12,139 bases of DNA, from positions 34,782 through 46,920 of the forward strand of contig NVVB01000004.1 in the NCBI GenBank assembly GCA_002402085.1. The letters are read 5' to 3'. This DNA comes from Gammaproteobacteria bacterium (GTDB lineage: Bacteria; Pseudomonadota; Gammaproteobacteria; Pseudomonadales; UBA3067). Below, piece by piece: positions 1 to 6,559 of this stretch. Within the stretch, counting starts at the first letter, position 1. The number at the start of each line of letters is the position of its first letter. A program made the position numbers and the translations under genes. Below the pieces are notes generated by a model that was given only the letters and a program-made list of their open reading frames with translations, was not told the origin of the DNA and ran no database searches.

Positions 1-54
1 CCCCCCAGCCTTTATTTTAAGCCTCAGTGCTTTATACCTCATCGCCAGACCTGT

Positions 55-90
55 CTCAGACCTCTACTCAGGCCTCTACTCAGGCCTCTA
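55..90. repeat. Three tandem copies of a 12-bp unit
   Basis: The unit CTCAGGCCTCTA occurs three times head to tail at 55-66, 67-78 and 79-90. The first copy differs by one base (A for G at position 60). Read on the + strand from base 2, the repeat lies at the end of a frame open from the window edge to a TAA at 89-91 and would encode a repeated Tyr-Ser-Gly-Leu tail. This could be the last codons of a gene lying to the left, but another frame is also open through 123, so the coding reading is not secure. The repeat itself is directly visible. Confidence 0.85.
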
Positions 91-95
91 ACCCC

Positions 96-130
96 AAGCC
101 CTAGCGAGCCTCTGCGTCTAGCTTAGGCTT
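96..130 (+). terminator. Weak terminator-like inverted repeat
   Basis: AAGCCCTAG (96-104) can pair with CTAG (118-121) plus GGCTT (126-130), leaving a 4-base bulge at 122-125 and a 13-base loop. Only a short T-rich stretch follows (TTTATT). The position just after a possible stop codon at 89-91 and before the dinG promoter would suit a terminator for a gene to the left. The bulge and the poor T-tract make this tentative. Confidence 0.22.
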
Positions 131-233
131 TATTGGATACTCCACGCCCTTTGGCGCGCGGCTCAAACAAAGCGCCCGCCAGCAGCCCGTGGTCGCCTCA
201 TTAGTCAATAACCCATTACACCGAGTTTTATAT

Positions 234-239
234 TATAAT
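234..239 (+). promoter_or_regulatory. Candidate -10 box for dinG
   Basis: A perfect TATAAT lies 31 bp before the ATG at 271. Initiation about 7 bp downstream would give a leader of roughly 25 nt, which fits the ATG at 271 rather than the in-frame TTG at 250. No good -35 hexamer is visible at 16-18 bp. I see no LexA-type CTG-N10-CAG box in the 270 bp before the gene, so SOS control like that of E. coli dinG is not supported here. Confidence 0.4.
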
Positions 240-270
240 CCGCCGATTCTTGTCTTGCGGGTTTGCGTAT

Positions 271-2433
271 ATGTTATCTGATGAGCTTAAGCTTGAAATC
301 CAGACTGCTTACAGTACTTATTTAAAATCCAATGAGTTAACGGCCAGGCCTGGGCAAAAGCGAATGATTGCTGCCATCGCCAATGCCTTGGCACAGGTGC
401 AAGCGGATGAATCGGGGGCGCGTACCTCGGGTGAGCCCGTGTGTCTGGTGGAGGCGCCTACAGGGACTGGAAAAACAGTCGCTTACATCTTGGCGGCGCT
501 GCCGGTGGCGATTGCCCAAGGCAAAAAAATCATCATCTCCACGGCTACCGTGAACTTGCAAGAGCAAATCGTTTACCGAGATTTGCCCAATATATTGAGA
601 AGTGCCAATTTGGCGTTTAGCTATGCGTTGGCGAAGGGGCGGGGACGTTATTTGTGCGTCAGCAAGCTCAGAACCTTGTGCGGCATGTTGGAAGAGTCTG
701 GGCGACAGTCGAGCATCGATTTTTTGTTATCGGGTAATCATTCCATTGAGTCCGATGAGCGGACTTTGTACAAAGAGCTGCAAGACTCCTTTGATGCTAA
801 AGATTGGGATGGGGACAGGGATAACTGGGCTGATACGCTCGATGGTAAATCATGGCATCGAGTCACTGCCAGTCACTTTGATTGCAGCGGCCGACGTTGC
901 CCTCACATTGATGAGTGCCCGTATTTTAATGCCCGTAAAGAGCTTGAAGAAGTGCAATGCGTGGTCGCCAATCATGATTTGGTGTTGGCGGATGTGGCGC
1001 TGGGGGGCGGGACTATTCTGCCTGCGCCCGAGGAATCCATTTATATCTTTGATGAGGCGCATCACTTACCAGAAAAAGCCCTCAATCATTTTTCGCTTAG
1101 CTTTCGGACCCACAATAGTCAGCAATGGTTGCAGCAAATTGATCAACAGTTGACTCAAATTGGTAAGATTTGTTCCGGTGAGGCAATGATTGCTGACCAG
1201 CTGAAAAAGATACCGGGTTTGATTGAGCAAATCAGCGCTGAAATGTCTGTCGTCACCCATATGATTGAGCCTTTGCTAAGTGAAGCACCGTCGTTTAAGT
1301 CCAACTCGGACCCGTTGTATCGGTTTGAGAATGGCGATGTACCTGAGCCGCTGATGCAACACAGTGCTAATTTTTCATTGTTGTTTGTACGACTTAATCG
1401 CGCAGTGATGGTGATCGCAGATGAATTTAAAGAAATTATAGAAGTCGGTCGAGGGGCTATTACCAAAGCCGATGCTGAAATTTGGCACCCTGTTTTTGCT
1501 CAGCATGTTGCTCGATCGGAGTCGGCCTATCAGTTGTGGGAGGCGTATAGCAAAGCGGAAGAGAGTCAGGCTCCCAATGCAAAATGGATTGAACTGTTCA
1601 ACTTTGATAATCAAGATGAGTTTGAAATCAATTGCAGCCCCGTATTCCCCGGAGATATTCTAGATCAATTTGTTTGGCAGCGGTGTTATGGGGCGGTGTT
1701 AACGTCTGCGACACTTGCGCCTATGGGCACCTTTGATCGATTTGTCATGCGCAGTGGTGTGCCTAGTGGTAGTCATCGTGAAATTGTCCCGAGCTTATTT
1801 AACTATTCGCATCAAGCGGTTTTGAATGTCCCCAAACTTAATTGTGACCCCACTGATAGCTCGCAGCATAATGAGTTAGTCGTGCACTTTGTTAAAAATT
1901 GCCTCAAGGAAGACGAGGCGTGTTTGGTGGTGTTTACCGCTAAAAAGCAAATGCACGATGTGTATGAGAGTTTGCCTGTTTTTGTTAAGGATAGAATCTT
2001 GATTCAGGGCGGGCATTCCAAGCAAGAAATATTAAACCTTCACCGTGAGCGCATTGACCTAGGCCGAGGCTCGATTATCTTTGGCTTGGCGAGTTTTTCC
2101 GAAGGGGTGGATTTACCGGGTAAATACTTGTCTCACGTGGTGATTGCACGCATTCCTTTTGCTGTGCCGGATAACCCGGTGGTGGCCGCGACCTATGAAT
2201 GGCTAGAGAAACAAGGTAAGAACCCTTTTGCTGAAGTGTCTATTCCTGATGCGACACTGAAGTTAATTCAAACCTGTGGACGGCTTATTCGTCGCGAAGA
2301 TGATTGCGGTCAGATTACGGTGTTGGATCGACGTTTAATGACCCGGCGTTACGGTAGCACGATGATTAAAGCGCTACCCCCGTATCGGTTAAATATGGGG
2401 CAGCCTTTAAGTCCGGATCTTGATGCTATTTAA
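271..2433 (+). CDS. dinG: ATP-dependent DNA helicase DinG (iron-sulfur, XPD-like)
   Basis: This is a superfamily 2, 5'-to-3' DNA helicase of the XPD/DinG family, known to unwind R-loops, D-loops and forked DNA during repair. Numbering from the ATG at 271 gives 720 residues, close to E. coli DinG. Walker A (APTGTGKT) is near residues 62-69. The iron-sulfur cysteines are Cys129, Cys205, Cys210 and Cys216; the spacing of the last three (+5, +6) matches E. coli Cys194/199/205. The DEAH box is at 261-264. Late motifs include SFSEGVDLPG and QTCGRLIRRED (about residues 667-677). An in-frame TTG at 250 would add 7 residues, but ATG is preferred because a TATAAT lies at 234-239. All key residues are present. 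The 3' end overlaps the convergent gene by 8 bp. Confidence 0.97.
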   Translation: MLSDELKLEIQTAYSTYLKSNELTARPGQKRMIAAIANALAQVQADESGARTSGEPVCLVEAPTGTGKTVAYILAALPVAIAQGKKIIISTATVNLQEQIVYRDLPNILRSANLAFSYALAKGRGRYLCVSKLRTLCGMLEESGRQSSIDFLLSGNHSIESDERTLYKELQDSFDAKDWDGDRDNWADTLDGKSWHRVTASHFDCSGRRCPHIDECPYFNARKELEEVQCVVANHDLVLADVALGGGTILPAPEESIYIFDEAHHLPEKALNHFSLSFRTHNSQQWLQQIDQQLTQIGKICSGEAMIADQLKKIPGLIEQISAEMSVVTHMIEPLLSEAPSFKSNSDPLYRFENGDVPEPLMQHSANFSLLFVRLNRAVMVIADEFKEIIEVGRGAITKADAEIWHPVFAQHVARSESAYQLWEAYSKAEESQAPNAKWIELFNFDNQDEFEINCSPVFPGDILDQFVWQRCYGAVLTSATLAPMGTFDRFVMRSGVPSGSHREIVPSLFNYSHQAVLNVPKLNCDPTDSSQHNELVVHFVKNCLKEDEACLVVFTAKKQMHDVYESLPVFVKDRILIQGGHSKQEILNLHRERIDLGRGSIIFGLASFSEGVDLPGKYLSHVVIARIPFAVPDNPVVAATYEWLEKQGKNPFAEVSIPDATLKLIQTCGRLIRREDDCGQITVLDRRLMTRRYGSTMIKALPPYRLNMGQPLSPDLDAI

Positions 2434-3670
2434 TCAGTTGGGTCCAATCGCGGATTAACCTTGATTTTTTTGTGGGTGATTTTGACGCGACTATATCACT
2501 GCTGTCACTGCTATCGTCGTTATCAGTTTCTGGCTTTACTTTGTCGATGACTAGATTAGTCCAGTCGCTGAATACATTTAATCGTGCGTTCTTTTTAGAC
2601 GCTTCGGCTGTTTGAGGTTCGTTTTCAGTTTCTATTACGAGCTGGCTGGTTTTTTTTGGGGTTGTTTTAGGGGTTGTTTTAGGCGTGACTCTGAGTGATG
2701 CCTTAGCGAGCTTTTGTTGTTGGGTTTGTTTGTAGAGTATTTCTTGGTACAAGGCTTTTTGCTTTTTCGCCGCGTCTTTTTTTGCTTGCTTGGCTAAGGC
2801 GTTCGCCTGTTTGGATTTTTCTGCTTTAATGAGAAAGGTCTCTTTAGCCGTAATGGATTGTGCAAGATTGCTGTGGCACTGCTGAGAACGCTCGATTTCT
2901 TTAATGAGTTTTTTGCCAAGCTTCGATTGACTTAAAAAATCAACAGAGTTCAGTGCCGTTAAGCTTACCGAGGCGAGTTGGTCTTTGGATTGCGTGAGCA
3001 GTAATTTAGCCTTTTGTGTGTTGGATAACTGGTTGTTGGTATCGCTTGATTCGATACCTCTGTTGCAGAGTTGGTAGGCTTTTTGGGCTTTGGATTGTTC
3101 GTTGTTAATTTTGTCATTCAAGTTGGCGACCATGAATTCCGCTTTACTGAGCTTGTTTTCAAATTTGTCACAGCGTGCAATATTGAGTCGAATGGATTGA
3201 ACTTTAACAACGTCGTTGGCCAATTCGAAGGCTTGTTGTTTTTGGTTTTGGTATTGATTATAGAGTTGACGCGCGCGCTCAACCTTTGATTTTTTCAGGG
3301 CTGTTTTACTGTACTTACACATGTCAATTGCAGTTTCGATGATCGGGATGGCTTCGGTGCGTAAGATGTCTGCTTTAGCTTGGTTGCAGAGTTTAATATT
3401 GCGATCGATATTAAAGTCTCTTGTGGTGAGAATCCTACCTGACAGATTAACCGCTTGTTGCTTTGTGGTTTCATAGGCCTGAAAGGATTTCTTGGCTTCT
3501 TCGAGGTTCGACGCTCTTAGCTTATGGGCTTGCAGGCAGCTAGCGACGCCTTTTTGATAAAGGCTCACGGCTTGATTGAAGCGATCTTCTTCAGGGTTGT
3601 TGGCGAAGGTGAGTTGGCTCAGTAGTAGCGTCAGAACAAAACCATATGGCGCAGTCTTAAGTATCTTCAC
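2426..3670 (-). CDS. Exported helical protein with three Cys-bracketed repeats, family not recognised
   Basis: I do not recognise this 414-residue protein. Residues 1-23 form a signal peptide (Lys-rich start, hydrophobic core, cleavage likely after TFA), so it should act outside the cytoplasm. The mature part is rich in Lys, Gln, Ala and Leu and predicted to be mostly helical or coiled coil. It has exactly six cysteines: 45/95, 118/167 and 202/265. Each pair closes a similar 50-64-residue segment with a central Ala/Gln/Lys-rich stretch, suggesting three helical hairpins that disulfides could lock. A basic stretch (about 285-325) leads into a TPKTTPKTTPKK linker, a low-complexity acidic region, and two copies of a D-W-T-x-L motif, the second at the extreme C-terminus. 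The start is GTG, supported by AGAGGG 8 nt upstream. The gene is monocistronic as far as visible and convergent with dinG, overlapping it by 8 bp. Confidence 0.85.
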   Translation of the reverse strand: MKILKTAPYGFVLTLLLSQLTFANNPEEDRFNQAVSLYQKGVASCLQAHKLRASNLEEAKKSFQAYETTKQQAVNLSGRILTTRDFNIDRNIKLCNQAKADILRTEAIPIIETAIDMCKYSKTALKKSKVERARQLYNQYQNQKQQAFELANDVVKVQSIRLNIARCDKFENKLSKAEFMVANLNDKINNEQSKAQKAYQLCNRGIESSDTNNQLSNTQKAKLLLTQSKDQLASVSLTALNSVDFLSQSKLGKKLIKEIERSQQCHSNLAQSITAKETFLIKAEKSKQANALAKQAKKDAAKKQKALYQEILYKQTQQQKLAKASLRVTPKTTPKTTPKKTSQLVIETENEPQTAEASKKNARLNVFSDWTNLVIDKVKPETDNDDSSDSSDIVASKSPTKKSRLIRDWTQLIK

Positions 3671-3678
3671 GTTCGTTA

Positions 3679-3684
3679 CCCTCT
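3679..3684 (-). promoter_or_regulatory. Shine-Dalgarno site fixing a GTG start
   Basis: On the - strand the sequence AGAGGG lies 8 nt before the GTG at 3670-3668. This strong ribosome-binding site supports GTG as the start of the six-cysteine protein, which also gives a complete signal peptide. Confidence 0.7.
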
Positions 3685-3691
3685 TATTTAA

Positions 3692-3697
3692 ATTATA
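3692..3697 (-). promoter_or_regulatory. Candidate -10 box for the six-cysteine protein gene
   Basis: TATAAT reads on the - strand at 3697-3692, about 22 bp before the GTG start. No clear -35 hexamer is visible at the usual distance. Because the sequence is AATTATAATT, a TATAAT is also present on the + strand at 3694-3699, so the direction is uncertain. Confidence 0.3.
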
Positions 3698-4023
3698 ATT
3701 CGATTCGGGATTGGCATATTTTTACTAGCGGGATGTAAATACAATCGGGCTATTTCGTCGCTAGATTTACGATGTATTTTCAACGACTTAGAGGAAATGT
3801 ACAATGGCGTTCTTGTGTCGTTTAGTAACATGACGAAATGGAGTGTGTTGTTTGTTAAATAAGGCGCAAAGATACAGTTTGGTTATACTAGCAAATCGAG
3901 TATATCTTTAAAAACGTTAAGGAAATTATGCCTGGGTCATGTTTCAGGAATTTGCTGTGAGCGCCTGGTGACCGGCGAGTCTTGCCAATAAAACAGTAGA
4001 ATTTGTCCAAAACAAGGTCTTAT

Positions 4024-4031
4024 GAGGGGGG
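4024..4031 (+). promoter_or_regulatory. Shine-Dalgarno site supporting the GTG start at 4039
   Basis: GAGGGGGG lies 7 nt before the GTG at 4039. The alternative in-frame TTG at 4003 has no comparable site, and the Shine-Dalgarno sequence would sit inside that longer reading. Confidence 0.6.
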
Positions 4032-4038
4032 TACGATA

Positions 4039-4836
4039 GTGCGTGGTTTACAATGGGCTCGCAGGCCTATGTTAGAAGCGGTGGATTGGTATTATTCAAT
4101 GCGTCCTCAATCGCTTCCCAGTGAGCAATCTTTGGAGCAGTGTAAAATAGTCTCCCATCGTGGTGAGCATGATAATCGAGGCGTGCTAGAAAATACCTTC
4201 AAGGCCTATGACCCTTTAGTAGAGCACCAGGTCTGGGGGTTGGAGTGTGACGTGCGCTGGACCAAAGACTTAGTGCCGGTGGTGTTGCATGATGCTGATT
4301 TACTGCGTTTATTTGGTAAGCGCTTGCGCTTGTCGGACCTTAATGCGGTGCAGCTGCGTAAGGAGTGCCCAGAAATTCCTTTTTTAGAGGCGTTGATTCA
4401 ACGTTACGGCGCTAAAATCCACCTGATGGTGGAGCTAAAAGACGAGCATTACCCCCGACCTGATTATCAGCGCGAGGTGTTAATGGGGTTGTTTGCAGGT
4501 TTGCAAGCAAAGCGTGATTACCACTTTATTTCCCTGCAACCAGAATTGTTTAAATACGTGGATTTTGTTGCCAGTGACGCGTTGTTGTTGGTGGCTGAGG
4601 ACAACGTCGCTGAAATGAGTCGTTATGCGTTGGAATATGGTTTGGGCGGTGTTACAGGGCACTTTTTATTATTGAACCAAATTGTTCACGGACTTCATTT
4701 ACAGCAAGGCCAATGCCTAGGGACGGGGTTTATTAAATCTAAGCGTTGTCTGTTTCGAGAGCTTAACCGCAACGTGGAATGGCTATTTTCAAATCACGCC
4801 CTGAAGCTTCAAAAAATCATTGGCCAGCTACGTTGA
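4039..4836 (+). CDS. Glycerophosphodiester phosphodiesterase (GDPD family)
   Basis: GDPD-family enzymes hydrolyse glycerophosphodiesters such as glycerophosphocholine to glycerol-3-phosphate and an alcohol, using a TIM barrel and a divalent metal. From the GTG at 4039 the protein has 265 residues. The family signature is intact: catalytic His40-Arg41 in SHRG, Glu51-Asn52-Thr53 in LENT, Glu69 and Asp71 in LECDVRWT, and the second catalytic His84-Asp85 in VVLHD. Glu132 and Lys134 follow in MVELKDE. There is no signal peptide, so it is probably cytoplasmic, like UgpQ. However, no ugp transport genes are adjacent and the barrel is somewhat divergent, so the substrate is open. Alternative starts are TTG at 4003 and ATG at 4069; the strong Shine-Dalgarno at 4024-4031 favours 4039. 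The next gene is on the same strand after 176 bp. Confidence 0.9.
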   Translation: MRGLQWARRPMLEAVDWYYSMRPQSLPSEQSLEQCKIVSHRGEHDNRGVLENTFKAYDPLVEHQVWGLECDVRWTKDLVPVVLHDADLLRLFGKRLRLSDLNAVQLRKECPEIPFLEALIQRYGAKIHLMVELKDEHYPRPDYQREVLMGLFAGLQAKRDYHFISLQPELFKYVDFVASDALLLVAEDNVAEMSRYALEYGLGGVTGHFLLLNQIVHGLHLQQGQCLGTGFIKSKRCLFRELNRNVEWLFSNHALKLQKIIGQLR

Positions 4837-5012
4837 GTTTTTCAGGGCCGTGGTCACGAGGCATGAATTGAGGCCTTGGGAGCGCTTTCTCGTCTAGTAT
4901 TAAGGCGACCCTTGGTGCATTGAGGTTGCTGCGCAATAGAAGTAGCGAACAGTGGCTGTGGCAGTGGCAGGTGAATTTCGGTGCCAGGGACCGTTTAGAG
5001 AGGCTTTGGGCT

Positions 5013-5276
5013 ATGTCGATCGAGTTTGGCAGTATCCATAATTATTACGAACGCCAAGTATTAGAGGCGGTACGAAGTACGGTGGTAGCTGGCACAGATG
5101 ATGACAGTATTGCCGATATTGCCTGTGTAGCACTGAATCATTTACCCCCTCGTTATATTCGCCATGATGTGGACATGCGTTTTTATCTTTCCCCTGAAGA
5201 GCGCATGGAAATTGATCGAAAGGTGATGCGGGCCGTGGAAGACGCCATTAAATTTGTGGTTTCTGCAGATCCCTAG
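5013..5276 (+). CDS. ComFB-family small protein
   Basis: The 87-residue product matches the late-competence ComFB family. Hallmarks are an N-terminal YYERQVLEAV helix and the segment DIACVALNHLPPRYIRHDVDM, where LNHLPPRY is the family core, followed by a charged C-terminal helix. In Bacillus, comFB lies in the comF operon but is not clearly needed for DNA uptake. Work on cyanobacterial homologues has proposed that ComFB proteins bind cyclic di-nucleotides; applying this here is inference. There is no signal peptide or membrane segment. I chose the ATG at 5013 because AGAGAGG (4997-5003) lies 9 nt upstream and the size fits the family. The frame is open back to a TTG at 4920, which would add 31 Trp/Arg-rich residues that do not look like part of the domain. 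No competence genes are nearby. Confidence 0.82.
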   Translation: MSIEFGSIHNYYERQVLEAVRSTVVAGTDDDSIADIACVALNHLPPRYIRHDVDMRFYLSPEERMEIDRKVMRAVEDAIKFVVSADP

Positions 5277-5504
5277 GTCTATCGCTGCGCCCCCGGTTTT
5301 TGATCTACGGAGTTAATGCCCTCAGGAGGCTTAATGGTCTTCGTGCTTGCGTTCGAGGTTTGCTCCAAAATTAGATTCAAAACAAGGTTCAATACTCGAC
5401 CCAACACTATGTTTTAGAACGCATCTCTCGCTGATTTGCTCCTCTTTGCTTGAGTACGTACCATAAGGCACTGATTTCAAGTCTTCTCAATCAATACCTA
5501 TTAG

Positions 5505-5511
5505 GCAGGGA
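5505..5511 (+). promoter_or_regulatory. Shine-Dalgarno site supporting the ATG at 5519
   Basis: GCAGGGA lies 7 nt before the ATG at 5519. An upstream in-frame TTG at 5450 lacks such a site and would add 23 residues before the conserved start of the hydrolase fold. Confidence 0.6.
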
Positions 5512-5518
5512 ACCCATC

Positions 5519-6370
5519 ATGGCCGAGTTAATTGCAGGGAAAATGATTTCTGTGGCACCGGGTGTGCGCCGATTATTAGCACCTAATCCAGGTCCATTCA
5601 CGGGGCCGGGAACGAATACCTATATTTTAGGGACGGACCGTGTGGCCGTTATTGATCCGGGCCCGGCGAGCCCGAAGCATGTGCAAGCGTTACTTGAGGA
5701 AGTGGGCAGTCAAATAGAGTGGATTTTAACCACTCATACCCACGCAGATCATTCACCGGCGGTGAAGTTGATGTTAGAGGCACTTGATCGACCGATTGAA
5801 GTGATTGGAATCCCTGCACCCCAAGGCTCAAATCAGGACTTAGACTATAGCCCGACTTTGATTCCCAGCCATGGCTATCATTTAGAGACCGATGAATTCA
5901 CTCTGGAGGGCATTTTTACCCCGGGTCATGCATCTAACCATATGTGTTATTTGTTGCGAGAGCAGAAGATGCTTTTTACGGGCGATCATTTGATGCAAGG
6001 CTCGAGTGTCATTATTGCGCCTCCTGATGGAAATATGGGCGATTACATGGCGTCGTTAGAGTTGTTGTTTCAATACGATATTGATTACTTTGCCCCTGCG
6101 CACGGTCATCTGATGGAAGAGTGTAAGAAGGTCATTGAACACACGCGCGCACATCGGTTGAAGCGAGAGAAGAAGGTATTTGATTTACTGAACATTGATG
6201 AGGGCATCAGTTTGGCCGATTTGACCGCGCCAGTTTACGACGATGTCCCTGTGTTTCTGCATCCTGCGGGGCAAATGTCTTTAAAGGCCCACCTAATTAG
6301 CCTGGTAGAACAAGGTGTTGGGGTGCAAAAAGGTGAGTTGTGGTATCGGGTAGAGGGTGTTTCTTTGTAA
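5519..6370 (+). CDS. Metallo-beta-lactamase-fold hydrolase, LACTB2-like
   Basis: This 283-residue protein has the full metal-binding set of the metallo-beta-lactamase superfamily: His73, His75, Asp77 and His78 in HTHADH, His137 in PGHASNH, Asp156 in TGDH, and His195 in PAHGH. The N-terminal PNPGPFTGPGTNTY and a C-terminal helical tail of about 70 residues (winged-helix-like) are typical of the LACTB2 / beta-lactamase-like protein 2 group. Human LACTB2 is a mitochondrial single-strand endoribonuclease; the substrate of bacterial members is mostly unknown, so nuclease or thioesterase-like activity is only possible. There is no signal peptide, so it is cytoplasmic. It sits 242 bp after the ComFB gene and 189 bp before leuA, each gap long enough for its own promoter. 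It is unlikely to be a true antibiotic beta-lactamase. Confidence 0.9.
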   Translation: MAELIAGKMISVAPGVRRLLAPNPGPFTGPGTNTYILGTDRVAVIDPGPASPKHVQALLEEVGSQIEWILTTHTHADHSPAVKLMLEALDRPIEVIGIPAPQGSNQDLDYSPTLIPSHGYHLETDEFTLEGIFTPGHASNHMCYLLREQKMLFTGDHLMQGSSVIIAPPDGNMGDYMASLELLFQYDIDYFAPAHGHLMEECKKVIEHTRAHRLKREKKVFDLLNIDEGISLADLTAPVYDDVPVFLHPAGQMSLKAHLISLVEQGVGVQKGELWYRVEGVSL

Positions 6371-6453
6371 ATATCGTTACAATGCCAGTCGAAATTAACT
6401 AGGCTGGCCGAGAATCACCGGTTTGTTATGCCTACGTGTAGAACTGATTTGTA

Positions 6454-6496
6454 AGACCTATTCATAAAATCTAGGCGTTTAATTAAGCCTAGGTCT
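6454..6496 (+). promoter_or_regulatory. leuA leader: two mutually exclusive hairpins
   Basis: AGACCTA (6454-6460) is perfectly complementary to TAGGTCT (6490-6496). CTAGGC (6471-6476) is perfectly complementary to GCCTAG (6487-6492) around a 10-base A/T loop. The two stems share bases 6490-6492, so they compete. The arrangement lies 64-106 nt before leuA and resembles an attenuator or antiterminator pair. No U-tract follows, and no short leader peptide rich in Leu codons is visible, so the classical leu attenuation mechanism is not supported. A protein-binding operator or chance are alternatives. Confidence 0.35.
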
Positions 6497-6559
6497 GTAA
6501 TTTGATGTATAGCGACTGGCTCATTGAATGTGCCTGATTCGGAATTCCTGGAGTAAGTA

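Larger units (their letters stand above)
3671..4038. other. Divergent intergenic region with inverted repeats and tiny ORFs
   Basis: This gap of 368 bp separates the divergent six-cysteine protein gene and the phosphodiesterase gene. It contains overlapping inverted repeats: CTAGCG (3725-3730) with CGCTAG (3759-3764), GTAAAT (3735-3740) with ATTTAC (3765-3770), and AAATACA (3737-3743) with TGTATTT (3773-3779). A well-placed AGAGGA (3790-3795) precedes a 9-codon ORF at 3804-3833, which shares an ATGA overlap with a 10-codon ORF at 3830-3862. A poor promoter match on the + strand is TTGGTT (3879-3884) with TATATC (3901-3906), 16 bp apart. I see no convincing RNA gene or terminator. Confidence 0.5.

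Noticed and set aside
2..91. Possible C-terminal 29 codons of a gene entering from the left, ending TAA at 89-91
   Set aside because: Too short and partly made of a 12-bp repeat; a second + frame is also open to 123, so no frame can be preferred.
153..180. GGCGC/GCGCC inverted repeat upstream of dinG
   Set aside because: Only 5 bp with a 14-base loop and no T-tract; not enough for a terminator or operator.
602..1153. 183-codon + strand ORF in another frame within dinG
   Set aside because: Overlaps the dinG iron-sulfur and DEAH region, where the dinG frame is certain.
5277..5518. Gap between the ComFB gene and the hydrolase, searched for promoter, terminator or RNA
   Set aside because: Only short palindromes such as GTACGTAC (5454-5461) are present; nothing has a convincing arrangement.
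6505..6537. 10-codon ORF MYSDWLIECA before leuA as a leader peptide
   Set aside because: It has one Leu codon, no Shine-Dalgarno, and lies after the paired stems rather than before them.
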